Assembly: GCA_041488155.1 (NCBI GenBank)
Contig: JBGPOS010000012.1
Location: forward strand, 1 to 64,000
Direction of reading: 5' to 3'
DNA: 64,000 bases
Origin: JBGPOS01 sp041488155
GTDB lineage: Bacteria > Chloroflexota > Dehalococcoidia > Tepidiformales > Tepidiformaceae
Shown: one piece after another, positions 8,897-17,081 of the stretch
Layout: each line of letters begins with the position of its first letter
Position numbering within the stretch: the stretch's first letter is position 1
The notes under the pieces: generated by a model
The model's database searches: none
Told to the model about the DNA's origin: nothing
What the model saw: the letters and a program-made list of their open reading frames with translations, nothing else
Program-made: the position numbers and the translations under genes

Positions 8897-9272
8897 CTCC
8901 CGCTCCGGCATCGCCGGCGAGCGCGCGAAGCTCCGAGGCAAAGGCATCGACCTGCGCTGAGTCGATGGAGGCGGTCGGCTCGCTACCGAGGCGCGTGTAC
9001 CAGCGCTGCACGAGTTCCTGCACGGCCGGGTCGACGCCGGAAGCTATGCCGCCGCGCGCGGCCCGTGCCGCGAACGGGGAACTGGGCCGCCCGAGGTCGT
9101 CGAGGGTCGCTACGCCGCGCTGGATGGCGATAGCGTGCAGCAGGTGTTCGGGTGAGACGTCGCCCTGTCCGAGGTAATTCGCTACCGCGGATGCGGTCGT
9201 GAGGATGTCGACGAAACGGAGGCCGGAAACGGGCGGGGACCCTGAGCCGGCAGAAGGCTCCCCGCCGTTCAC
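8883..9272 (-). CDS. Small Clp-N-like hypothetical protein
   Basis: A 129-residue protein with a helical segment resembling one repeat of the Clp ATPase N-terminal domain: a leading helix, then Y-L-G-Q-G-D-V-S-P-E-H-L-L-H-A-I, where G-x-x-x-V/I-x-x-E-H-L-L is the hallmark. The C-terminal half is helical and Ala-rich. No ATPase domain is present. The GTG start overlaps the TGA stop of the ligase/ACP/PlsC gene (GTGA), so it is co-translated with it; this overlap decided the start. Its 3' end overlaps the convergent PEP-synthase-like gene. Function unknown; it may bind a partner or substrate of the upstream enzymes. Confidence 0.65.
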   Translation of the reverse strand: MNGGEPSAGSGSPPVSGLRFVDILTTASAVANYLGQGDVSPEHLLHAIAIQRGVATLDDLGRPSSPFAARAARGGIASGVDPAVQELVQRWYTRLGSEPTASIDSAQVDAFASELRALAGDAGAGASAS

Positions 9273-11731
9273 GCTTCGCGGACGGCCTGTTCGAGGCGGC
9301 CGGTCACTTCGGCGTAGTTCGACCCACGGGGGAACGTGAGCGGCTCGCCGATGCTCACGCGGACGCGCGCTCGGGGGTGGGGCAACCACTTCCCCTCGTA
9401 AAAACCCGGGCGAAGGACGTCGATGCGCATGGGTAAGACGGGGGCGCCAGTCTCGACGGCGAGCCAGGCAGTCCCGCTCTTGAACGGCTTGGTCGGGCCG
9501 CAGACAGTGAGCTCGCCTTCGGGGAAGATCAGCACGTTCCAACCGTCGTCGATCATCCTGGCGACGTGTTCGAGGCTTTCGCGTACGCCGCTGCCTTCTT
9601 TTGCGAAGGGGAAGGCGTTGCCGAGCAGGCTGGCCCAGAACCCTCGAAGGCGGTTGCCGAAGATGTCGCTGGCGGCGGCGGCAATGGCGACGCGCTGGCG
9701 GAACCCGGCCGGCATGCTGCGGAGAAGCATCGCCTGGTCGAGGTGCATATCGTGGTTGCTGATGATGATGCAGGGTTCGGCGACGCGGGCGATCCGCTCC
9801 CTGCCGCGGATGTCGACCGTGTAGCCGATGCGCAGGAGAGGGAAGACGAGGCCGGTCATGAGAGCGCGGCGGAGCCAACGCACCGGCCTCCAGCGCGGCC
9901 ACGTGGAGAAGCGGTGCGTGTCGGGCTTGTGTTCGCTTTTGGTGACCAATGCGCGTAGCTCCGCGACCGTTGTGCGCGGTCCGATCTCAGTATCGTCGAT
10001 GTAGACGCCAAGCTCTTCCTCGATGGCCGAGAGCAGCTCAACGCGGCTAAGGGAGTCCAAGCCGAGGTCTGACCCGAGACCGTGGCTCTCTTCTATCTCG
10101 CCGTCGTTACGGCTGGCCTGGGCGATCAGACGACGCAATGGGTCGGCGTCGGCCGCGGCGGGCGGAGCGGCGGCGACTGGCTGTTGGTCGCGAAGGTAAT
10201 CCAGGACGAGGTTGCGGCGAACTTTGAGGGTGTGGGTGCGGGGGAAGTCCTCGCCGGGCCAGGCGGTCGCGCCCAAGATCTGCTGGCGGTCGTCGAGGAC
10301 CTCGTTGGCGGCGCGCATGGCGGATTCGGCGGCGCCCGGCTCGGATTCCAGGACGACCGCGTGGACGCGGACATCGCCGTCGCGTTCGAGGCCGACGACA
10401 ACCGCATCGGTCACCCCGGGCTGGTGACAGAGCACCTGTTCGATGTCTTCGGGATACACGTTCTGGCCGTCGGGCAGAACGATGAGGTCCTTCTTGCGCC
10501 CCTTGAGGTAGAGGTAGCCGTCTTCGATGTAGCCGAGGTCACCGGTCCGGTACCAGTCTTCATCGAAGGAGGCCGCGCTCGCGGCGGAGTTCTTCCAGTA
10601 GCCTGAAAAGACGTTGGGGCCGCGCGTTTGCACCTCGCCGTCTTCGGCGATCCGCACTTGCTGGCCAGGGAGTGGCCGGCCGACGCTGCGCAGGCGGCGA
10701 TCATCACGGGGATTCACTGATATGACGGGGGAGCACTCGGTAGCCCCATAGCCTTCGACGACAGGGATGCCCATCGCCTCCCACTTGAGCTGGACCTGGG
10801 GGTCGAGCGCGGCCCCGCCGCTGGCCATGAGGTCGAGCTTGCCGCCAAAGCGCGAGAGGACCGGCCTGAAGAGGAAGCGGCGTCCCCGTTCGGGGAGTGG
10901 GCCGGCGAGGCGACGCAGGCGCTCAAGGGTGTGCAGACGGCCTGTGTTGGCGGCCTCGCGTTCGACGCCATTCATCAGGAGAGTAAGCACCTGGGGGACG
11001 CCGATGATCATCGTCGGCTTCCAGTCCTGCATGGTGCGGGAGAGGATGGAGGGCTGGCGGCTGGAGGGGTAGTAGACAGCGGCGCCGACGGCAAGGGGCG
11101 CGAAGCAGCCGCCGATCTGCTCAAACATGTGGCTCAGCGGCAGAAGGGAGAGCATTCGCGTGTCTGTCCGGATGGGAATGACATCGAGGGCGGCTTCCAC
11201 ATTCGAGGCGATGTTGCCGTGGCTCAGCATGACGCCTTTGGGATCGCCTGTGGTGCCGGAGGTGTAGATGATCTGGGCGAGGTCGCCAGCCTCGGGTGGA
11301 TGTGGCGCGACGCGGCCATCGAGGGCGAGATCGAGGGTGTCGAACTCAACCGTCGGGACTTCGAGGGCGCGCATGACCTCGGCCTGCTGGCGGCCGGCGA
11401 AGGCGAGCGCGGGCTCGGTCTGGGCGACGATCCGTTCGACGAAGTCGCGCGAGCTCCGGACATCGAGGGGCACCACGACTGCGCCGGCGACGAACATCCC
11501 GAACATGGCGGCCACCCAGTCGGGCTGGTTCGGGGCCCAGATGATGACGCGGTCGCCGGGCTGAACATGACGCTGGAGCGCCAGACTCGCGAAGGCGTGC
11601 GCCCGCTGTTCGAGGGCTGCGTAGGTGAGGTGCTGGGAGCGGACGCCCACGCGCATCAGGCAGGCTGTGCGGCCAGGATAAAGCCGGACAGAGCGCTCGA
11701 GAAGCTCGACCAGGGTCTCGATGCCGCTCAC
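9269..11731 (-). CDS. Fused acyl-AMP ligase, acyl carrier domain and PlsC acyltransferase
   Basis: An 820-residue three-domain enzyme. Residues 1-520 are an ANL adenylating domain (Y-T-S-G-T-T-G-D-P-K-G at 156-166; hinge region G-R-K-K-D-L-I-V). Residues about 535-610 are a carrier domain with the phosphopantetheine Ser560 in L-G-L-D-S-L. Residues about 640-820 are a PlsC-type glycerolipid acyltransferase with the H-x4-D catalytic pair (His660, Asp665, in N-H-D-M-H-L-D) and the F-P-E-G-E motif. The order suggests that a fatty acid is activated, loaded on the built-in carrier and transferred to an alcohol, without free CoA. The GTG start overlaps the stop of the upstream hydrolase gene (GTGA). 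The acceptor is unknown. Confidence 0.9.
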   Translation of the reverse strand: MSGIETLVELLERSVRLYPGRTACLMRVGVRSQHLTYAALEQRAHAFASLALQRHVQPGDRVIIWAPNQPDWVAAMFGMFVAGAVVVPLDVRSSRDFVERIVAQTEPALAFAGRQQAEVMRALEVPTVEFDTLDLALDGRVAPHPPEAGDLAQIIYTSGTTGDPKGVMLSHGNIASNVEAALDVIPIRTDTRMLSLLPLSHMFEQIGGCFAPLAVGAAVYYPSSRQPSILSRTMQDWKPTMIIGVPQVLTLLMNGVEREAANTGRLHTLERLRRLAGPLPERGRRFLFRPVLSRFGGKLDLMASGGAALDPQVQLKWEAMGIPVVEGYGATECSPVISVNPRDDRRLRSVGRPLPGQQVRIAEDGEVQTRGPNVFSGYWKNSAASAASFDEDWYRTGDLGYIEDGYLYLKGRKKDLIVLPDGQNVYPEDIEQVLCHQPGVTDAVVVGLERDGDVRVHAVVLESEPGAAESAMRAANEVLDDRQQILGATAWPGEDFPRTHTLKVRRNLVLDYLRDQQPVAAAPPAAADADPLRRLIAQASRNDGEIEESHGLGSDLGLDSLSRVELLSAIEEELGVYIDDTEIGPRTTVAELRALVTKSEHKPDTHRFSTWPRWRPVRWLRRALMTGLVFPLLRIGYTVDIRGRERIARVAEPCIIISNHDMHLDQAMLLRSMPAGFRQRVAIAAAASDIFGNRLRGFWASLLGNAFPFAKEGSGVRESLEHVARMIDDGWNVLIFPEGELTVCGPTKPFKSGTAWLAVETGAPVLPMRIDVLRPGFYEGKWLPHPRARVRVSIGEPLTFPRGSNYAEVTGRLEQAVREA

Positions 11732-12498
11732 GGCAAGAGCGTCCGGGCGAACTCCCTGACCTTGAGGTCGGCACCGGTCAGGATGGGCCGGAAGTGGCTA
11801 AAGCAGAGCGTTTCGAAGTCAAGACCGGCGAGCTTGTGTACGGAGTCGCCGGCGGTCGCCATGTCCTCGGTGAAGAGACGGCTGGGCAGCATAAGTCTGC
11901 CGAACTTGTACTGCATGGCATCGCCGACGAGCAATACGCCGCGATTGGGGAAGTGGATGGAGATGCTGCCGGCGGTATGGCCGGGCGCGTGGACGACGCG
12001 CATGCCGCCGAGGCCAGGCAACTCGTCGCCGTCCTCGAGGTGCTCATCGACCCGGGCCGCGCCTGGGTCGTTGCGCAGCAGAAACGGCTCGCAAATGCGG
12101 GCGAGAAGCGGGTGGGTGAAGGGATTGGGAAGGGGTTCGCCGCTCTGGATCTGCGGCGCCTCAGCGAGATGGACGCCGGTCTTCGCTGAGATCCAGTTCT
12201 GGAGCTCAGGCAGGCCGCCGACGTGATCGAAGTGGTAGTGCGTGATGAGGATGGTCTTGATGTAGTCGGGGCTACGGCCGAGTTCTTCGAGGGCCTTGAG
12301 GATCCGGATACCTGAGCCGGGACTGCCGGTGTCGATCAGCGTTATGTCGTCTTCGACGACCAGGTAGGCGCGGGAGCCGCGGGTACGAACCTGGTACAAC
12401 CCGGGGAGCACTTCGATGACCATGCGGAAGGGCGCGGGCTTGATCTCGTCCCAGCGTTCCTGCCAGGTCTGCTTGCGTTCTGCGGAGGCTCGTCCCAC
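11728..12498 (-). CDS. Metallo-beta-lactamase fold hydrolase
   Basis: A zinc hydrolase of the MBL superfamily with the core motif H-Y-H-F-D-H-V-G-G (His87, His89, Asp91, His92 from the chosen start), a later A-P-G-H-T-A-G-S and G-D-A. It is probably a thioesterase- or lactonase-like enzyme; the substrate is unknown. The start is uncertain. GTG at 12498 is chosen because the residues before the in-frame ATG at 12423 (W-x-x-R-W-D-E-I-K-P-x-P-F-R) look like real protein. A TATGCT -10-like box at 12505-12510 would put the transcript start almost on this GTG. Its stop overlaps the GTG of the ligase/ACP/PlsC gene, so the two work together. Confidence 0.8.
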   Translation of the reverse strand: MGRASAERKQTWQERWDEIKPAPFRMVIEVLPGLYQVRTRGSRAYLVVEDDITLIDTGSPGSGIRILKALEELGRSPDYIKTILITHYHFDHVGGLPELQNWISAKTGVHLAEAPQIQSGEPLPNPFTHPLLARICEPFLLRNDPGAARVDEHLEDGDELPGLGGMRVVHAPGHTAGSISIHFPNRGVLLVGDAMQYKFGRLMLPSRLFTEDMATAGDSVHKLAGLDFETLCFSHFRPILTGADLKVREFARTLLP

Positions 12499-12618
12499 GT
12501 GACAAGCATAGCAGGCGGTGAGGCCGCGGCCGCGCAAAGTGTGCTCGCCGAGGAGGCCTCTGGCTTCGGGCGGGGGTGGAATCAGCGTCGCTTGCCGCGC
12601 GTCGGTGGCTCACGGACA

Positions 12619-13815
12619 ATGCGTAGGCACCAATCGAAAGCAGGGCCACCGCAATTGGCTATTAACCTGGGCGACAACGAGCACGAGGCAGCGTGGCGGA
12701 AGGAAGTCCGCGAGTTCATCGCCACCGAGACCCCGCCGGCGCTGCGTGCTGGCGGCGAGTTGAACGAGAATTCGCTCTTCGGGCGGATGGGGGCGATGAA
12801 GGAGTGGCGGGAGAAGGTCGCGGCGAAGGGCTGGATCGCCCCTTCGTGGCCGACGAAGTACGGCGGCGCCGACATGTCGGTTGTCGACCAATTCGTCATG
12901 AACGAGGAGTTCGCCGAATCGGGAGTGCCGGGGAACGTCGGCGGCTTCGGGGTGATGATGATCGGACCAACGATCATTGAGCACGGGACGGAAGACCAGA
13001 AGCAGCTGCACCTCAGCCGCATCCTCAAGGGCGAGGTGATCTGGTGCCAGGGCTACAGCGAGCCGGGCGCGGGAAGCGACCTCGCAAGCCTCCAGACTCG
13101 GGCCGTCCGTGATGGCGACGATTACGTTGTGAACGGCCAGAAGATCTGGACGACGGGCGCGCAGTTCGCCGACTGGATGTACATGCTGGTGCGGACGGAT
13201 CCGGACGCCCCGAAGCACCGTGGGATCACCTACCTGCTGGTCGACATGAAGAGTCCGGGCGTGACCGTGCGGCCGCTAACGACGCTCGCGGGGACGCAGG
13301 CGTTCAACGAGGTCTTCTTCGAAGACGTGCGAGTGCCGGTCGAGAACCGCGTGGGCGACGAGAACCGCGGGTGGTACGTGGGCACGACGACGCTCGACTT
13401 CGAGCGGAGTTCGATCGGCAGCGCAATCGGCGTCCGGAAGGCGCTGGAAGGCCTGATCAAGCAAGCGAAATCGAAGGGCGAGGTTTCCTTCGAGCGCACG
13501 CGGAGCATCAAAGGCGAGTTCGTTGACCGCTGGATCGAGTGCGAAGTCGCGAAGATGCTGAGCTACCGGGTGGTGAGCATGCAGGTCCGGGGGCTCATCC
13601 CGAACTACGAAGCGAGCATGTGCAAGATGTTCAGCAGCGAACTGCAGCAGCGGATCGCGAACCTGACCATGCATCTCTACGGGATGAACGGGAACGTCCG
13701 CAATCGTGCGAGCATGGGCTACATGCAGGCCGTGAGTTCGACGATCGCGGGCGGAACGACGGAGGTCCAGAAGGGGATCATCGCGACCCGCGGCCTCGGC
13801 CTGCCACGGGGATAA
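12619..13815 (+). CDS. Acyl-CoA dehydrogenase
   Basis: A FAD-dependent acyl-CoA dehydrogenase (398 aa from this start), oxidising an acyl-CoA to the 2-enoyl-CoA and passing electrons to ETF. The FAD/substrate signature Y-S-E-P-G-A-G-S-D-L-A-S-L is present, followed by the beta-domain stretch G-Q-K-I-W-T-T-G-A. The C-terminal helical domain ends with I-A-G-G-T-T-E-V-Q-K-G-I-I-A, the usual FAD-contacting end. The start is not certain: ATG at 12619 is taken, and TTG at 12655, just before the conserved N-terminal helix, is an alternative. The gene is divergent from the hydrolase gene and is followed by an FmdB-type zinc ribbon gene. The substrate is not predictable. Confidence 0.9.
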   Translation: MRRHQSKAGPPQLAINLGDNEHEAAWRKEVREFIATETPPALRAGGELNENSLFGRMGAMKEWREKVAAKGWIAPSWPTKYGGADMSVVDQFVMNEEFAESGVPGNVGGFGVMMIGPTIIEHGTEDQKQLHLSRILKGEVIWCQGYSEPGAGSDLASLQTRAVRDGDDYVVNGQKIWTTGAQFADWMYMLVRTDPDAPKHRGITYLLVDMKSPGVTVRPLTTLAGTQAFNEVFFEDVRVPVENRVGDENRGWYVGTTTLDFERSSIGSAIGVRKALEGLIKQAKSKGEVSFERTRSIKGEFVDRWIECEVAKMLSYRVVSMQVRGLIPNYEASMCKMFSSELQQRIANLTMHLYGMNGNVRNRASMGYMQAVSSTIAGGTTEVQKGIIATRGLGLPRG

Positions 13816-13828
13816 AGGGAGCTCAGAG

Positions 13829-14056
13829 ATGGCGATCTACGAATACTACTGCCCGACCTGCCGAGGCCGCTTCGAGCAGCGCAGGCCCATGATTGAGGCG
13901 TCCACCACGACGACCTGCGCCCGTGGTCACCGCGCCGAGCGGGCGATTTCGGCGTTCGCGGTGAGTCGCGCCGGAGCCGCGGTCGCGCTCGAGCCCGAGT
14001 CGCGTCCGGGGGGAGGCGGCTGTTGCGGCCGGGGCGGCTGCGCCTGTTCGAATTAG
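13829..14056 (+). CDS. FmdB-type zinc ribbon protein
   Basis: A 75-residue protein beginning Y-E-Y-Y-C-P-T-C, the standard start of FmdB/CxxC_CxxC_SSSS regulatory zinc ribbons. The second metal knuckle is altered: instead of CPxCG it has C-A-R-G-H, so the site would be Cys3His. The C-terminus is Gly/Cys-rich (G-G-G-G-C-C-G-R-G-G-C-A-C-S-N), giving extra possible metal ligands. A good ribosome-binding site (AAGGGAG) precedes the ATG. It follows the acyl-CoA dehydrogenase by 13 bases and may be co-transcribed. Function unknown. Confidence 0.75.
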   Translation: MAIYEYYCPTCRGRFEQRRPMIEASTTTTCARGHRAERAISAFAVSRAGAAVALEPESRPGGGGCCGRGGCACSN

Positions 14057-14060
14057 GGCA

Positions 14061-14795
14061 TCAGGCCCCGGCGCGGACGGCAGGGTCTGACCCTCGACCG
14101 GGCTCGGGCGGCCGCTTGCGCGACATCGCGAGGTAGAGCACCGCGGCGGCCACCAGCAAGACGCCCTCGGCGACGGTGAGGGCGCCCACGATGTAGGTCG
14201 CCTCCTCCCAGAAGCCCGTCGGGAACATCTGGATGAGGTGGTCGGTGTCCGGGTTGAGCTTCCAGAAGTCGTTCTGGAAGACGATTTCGTGGAACTTCGC
14301 CCAGGTGGAATCGAAGCCGGCCACGGCGAAGACGCCGATCCCGACAATCGAGGCAACCCCGACCCCGACGCCAGCGATTGCGTCGCGGGCAAGGTTGCGG
14401 AGGGGCCGTTCGCCGGACCAGAGGAACACGCAAACCAGGTACCCGAGCACGACCGCGAGCGTTACCTCGTTCGTGCGGAAGACGACCTGCATGAGCGTCT
14501 TCACGTCCTTCATGTGTTCGATCTCGCGGGCGTTGAAGAGGGAGGTTTCCTGGCCGTTGTCGTTGACGACGATGCGGAGGGTGGAGGCGTCGTTTTCGAA
14601 GTAATCGATGATCTCAACGGCTGAGCGGTCCAGTTCGGGTTGGGCTATGCCGGTGCGGCGGACGGACTCGTATTCGCGAAAACCGTGCTTGTAGAAGCTG
14701 ATGTCGCCAGCGAGGAAGCGGACGTTTGATGTCACGAGGAAGAGAGGGAGGGCGACGATGAAGCAGGCCGTGGCAAGCCGCGAAACGAACACCAT
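14061..14795 (-). CDS. DUF1461 (TIGR01906) integral membrane protein
   Basis: A 244-residue membrane protein with a TM segment at the N-terminus (about 5-25), an extracytoplasmic domain (about 30-95), and three further TM segments (about 105-125, 140-160 and 205-230). The motif F-H-E-I-V-F-Q-N-D-F-W-K-L-N-P-D-T-D-H-L-I-Q before the last TM is the DUF1461 hallmark. The ATG start opens directly into the first TM helix. It converges with the zinc-ribbon gene (4 bases between stops). Function unknown for the family. Confidence 0.8.
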   Translation of the reverse strand: MVFVSRLATACFIVALPLFLVTSNVRFLAGDISFYKHGFREYESVRRTGIAQPELDRSAVEIIDYFENDASTLRIVVNDNGQETSLFNAREIEHMKDVKTLMQVVFRTNEVTLAVVLGYLVCVFLWSGERPLRNLARDAIAGVGVGVASIVGIGVFAVAGFDSTWAKFHEIVFQNDFWKLNPDTDHLIQMFPTGFWEEATYIVGALTVAEGVLLVAAAVLYLAMSRKRPPEPGRGSDPAVRAGA

Positions 14796-14940
14796 GGTGT
14801 GAAGTTATCCCCGTCCCGGTGCGCAGGCCCCGCTGGCCATAGTCAACCGCAGGGCAGGAGGTGTCAAACCTTCCGGGCTGGACGCGCGAGATGGTGAGAA
14901 GAGCCTGTTGTCCGGCCCTCTGGTAAGCTCAAACAGCCCC

Positions 14941-14958
14941 GGCGCCAGCGGGGGCGCC
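14941..14958 (+). promoter_or_regulatory. Leader hairpin upstream of acyl-CoA synthetase alpha
   Basis: GGCGCC (14941-14946) pairs with GGCGCC (14953-14958) across a 6-base loop, about 35 bases before the GTG of the next gene. There is no T-run. The 197-base intergenic region from 14796 also contains short TTG-type and TAAGCT-type boxes, but I could not assemble a convincing promoter with correct spacing. Confidence 0.25.
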
Positions 14959-14992
14959 CCCGCACACCGACGCATCTATCGGAGAGGCGATT

Positions 14993-16429
14993 GTGACAAC
15001 CCCGGCGACTGCTGCGCCCGCCCTCGACTACATCTTCCATCCCCGTTCGATCGCGATCGCGGGGGTCTCGACGCGAGAGGGGGGCGGGATGGGCGGCGGC
15101 GGGTTCGTTTCATCGCTCCAGGAGATTGGGTTCCGAGGTCCGATCTTCCTGATCCACCCGACGGCCCAGGCGATCCGCGGCCTCAAGTGCTATCGAAGCC
15201 TGCTGGACGTCGCTGATGACGTTGATTATGTCATTTCTTCGGTGCCGGCTCGAATCGTCCCTCAACTGCTCGAGGACTGCATCCGGAAGAAGGTGCGGGT
15301 GCTCCACCTGTTCACGGCCGGGTTCACCGAAACCGGAGACGCAGAGCGCACGAAGATGGAGCAAGCGGTGGTCGCACGGGCGCGCGAGGGGGGCGTCCGC
15401 CTGATCGGGCCGAACTGCATGGGCCTCTACGTGCCGGGCGCGCGACTGGCGATGATGAACGGCCAGGGCGCAGAGCCGGGCCCGGTGGGCATGCTCTCGC
15501 AGTCGGGGATGAATGCGGGGGAGTTCATCAGGTATTCAGCGCCCCGGGGCATTCGCTGCTCGAAGGTGATTAGCTTTGGCAACGGCTCGGACCTGAAGGC
15601 GGCGGACTTCTTCGAATACATGACGGACGACCCGGAGACCGAAATCATCACGGCCTATATGGAGGGGATCCAGGATGGCCCGCGGCTGGCGAGAGCGATT
15701 CGCCGGGCGAGCGCAGCCAAGCCTGTGGCGATCCTCAAAGGGGGCCGGACGGAAGCGGGAAGCCGAGCGGCCAACTCCCACACGGCATCCCTCGCCGGCT
15801 CCCTCCAGATCTTCGACGCTCTCTGCCGGCAGGCGGGTGCCCTGCGCGTGGCGAGCCTCGAAGAGCTCATAGACGTCGCCGTGAGCTTTCGCTTTGTGAA
15901 GAACCTCGCCGGGCCGAACGTGGTGGTGGTCGGAGGCGGTGGAGGCGCCAGCGTCCTTGCGGCCGATGAGCTGGACGCAGCGGGCCTCAAGGTCCCGGCG
16001 CTCCTCCCTGAGACGCAGGCGGCCCTCGCCAAAGTGACCGCCGAGGCCGGCACGAGCGTACGCAACCCCATCGACTCCACGGCGCTGTGGGAGGAGAAGG
16101 GGTTCGAAGCGACGCTCATGCCGTGCGCGCAGGCGCCAAACGTCGACGTGGTCCTGTTCCACACGGGCTTCGGGGGGGGGCCGGGTGGGCGCTGGGGCAA
16201 CATGCGCGAACGCCTCGGTCAGCAGGCCGAAGCGCTGCGCAAGGTCCAGGAAGCGGTGGGCAAGCCGGTGGTAGTGGCCATCCGGCCGGCGACCAGCGGA
16301 GAGGCGTTCGACCATTCGACCGAGTTCGAGGAACTTTGCTGGCGCGGCGGGTTGGCAACCTATCCGAGCATCGCGCGCGCGGCTAACGGCCTGGCGCGGT
16401 TGCTCGAGTGGCAGAGGATGCGGGTCTAG
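14993..16429 (+). CDS. ADP-forming acyl-CoA synthetase alpha-type protein
   Basis: A 478-residue protein matching the alpha part of NDP-forming acetate/acyl-CoA synthetases, which make ATP from acyl-CoA or run in reverse. An N-terminal CoA-binding Rossmann domain (F-H-P-R-S-I-A-I-A-G-V-S at 15-26) is followed by two succinyl-CoA-ligase-like flavodoxin domains. The phospho-His loop is N-S-H-T-A-S-L-A-G-S, and I-G-P-N-C-M-G is present. The ATP-grasp beta part is neither fused nor adjacent, so a partner must be encoded elsewhere. The GTG start is supported by GGAGAGG 5-11 bases upstream. The 3' end overlaps the convergent DUF402 gene by 4 bases. Confidence 0.85.
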   Translation: MTTPATAAPALDYIFHPRSIAIAGVSTREGGGMGGGGFVSSLQEIGFRGPIFLIHPTAQAIRGLKCYRSLLDVADDVDYVISSVPARIVPQLLEDCIRKKVRVLHLFTAGFTETGDAERTKMEQAVVARAREGGVRLIGPNCMGLYVPGARLAMMNGQGAEPGPVGMLSQSGMNAGEFIRYSAPRGIRCSKVISFGNGSDLKAADFFEYMTDDPETEIITAYMEGIQDGPRLARAIRRASAAKPVAILKGGRTEAGSRAANSHTASLAGSLQIFDALCRQAGALRVASLEELIDVAVSFRFVKNLAGPNVVVVGGGGGASVLAADELDAAGLKVPALLPETQAALAKVTAEAGTSVRNPIDSTALWEEKGFEATLMPCAQAPNVDVVLFHTGFGGGPGGRWGNMRERLGQQAEALRKVQEAVGKPVVVAIRPATSGEAFDHSTEFEELCWRGGLATYPSIARAANGLARLLEWQRMRV

Positions 16430-17079
16430 CGGGCGATATCGCCGTAGGCCCAGAGCCGGCGATCCCAGAGGCGGGGCGGCTCTTGATCCCAGGTTTCCAG
16501 CAGCGTTGGAATCGACCAGGTGGGGTCAGGGGCCCATCGATCCCAGCCGCTGGAGAAGGGCGCCTTTCGGTGCTCGATAGCTTCGATGACGCGCTCTCCT
16601 TCGGCCCGCGCGGCGGCCGCGAACTCTGCTGAGTAGACGCCCTGCGTCACGCGATCGGCCATGATTGCCTCGTCCTTCCACTGCCACGAGAGGTCGGGAG
16701 CGACGACGATGTCGAGCATGTGGTCGTTGGTATCGAAGCCGATAGGGGTCCGCCGGAACGGCTCCTCCATGTTCACGTAGTAGCCTGTGAAGCGGCGCTG
16801 GCCAGCTTCCGTGTTCCAGGTCGGCCAGATCGAATGGTGGGCGCCGGGGTACATGAGGCGGACGGTGTCGTTCCGCCAGCGCTGGTCTTCGAGGTGGCGA
16901 TTAGGGCCTGTGCCCGTCCAGCGCTTGTGCAGCGCGCCCTGGGGGATGAAGAGCGCGACGAGATCGGCGGTGTCCTGCACGACGACGAACGGCCACGACA
17001 TGCCCGGCTTCCCGTCGCGGGTGATGTAGCGGACGGCGACGGAGTCGCCGGGCTGCCAGCGCGGCCCTCTCGACTGCAC
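16426..17079 (-). CDS. DUF402 domain protein
   Basis: A 217-residue protein with a DUF402 (FomD-like) core. The G-Y-Y-V-N-M-E-E-P-F segment and the following F-D-T-N-D-H-M-L-D-I-V-V-A-P and W-K-D-E-A carry the conserved acidic residues that bind metal in this fold. FomD-type proteins hydrolyse nucleotidyl phosphonates and related DUF402 proteins hydrolyse nucleoside diphosphates; the substrate here is unknown. The GTG start lies 2 bases after the mutL stop, so it is the third gene of a mutS-mutL transcript. The N-terminal part (1-100) is Trp/Arg-rich and less recognisable. Confidence 0.6.
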   Translation of the reverse strand: MQSRGPRWQPGDSVAVRYITRDGKPGMSWPFVVVQDTADLVALFIPQGALHKRWTGTGPNRHLEDQRWRNDTVRLMYPGAHHSIWPTWNTEAGQRRFTGYYVNMEEPFRRTPIGFDTNDHMLDIVVAPDLSWQWKDEAIMADRVTQGVYSAEFAAAARAEGERVIEAIEHRKAPFSSGWDRWAPDPTWSIPTLLETWDQEPPRLWDRRLWAYGDIAR

Positions 17080-17081
17080 GT

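Noticed and set aside
14796..14992. Promoter boxes upstream of the ADP-forming acyl-CoA synthetase gene.
   Set aside because: TTGTCC and TAAGCT are only 10 bases apart and no other pair had proper spacing, so only the hairpin is listed.
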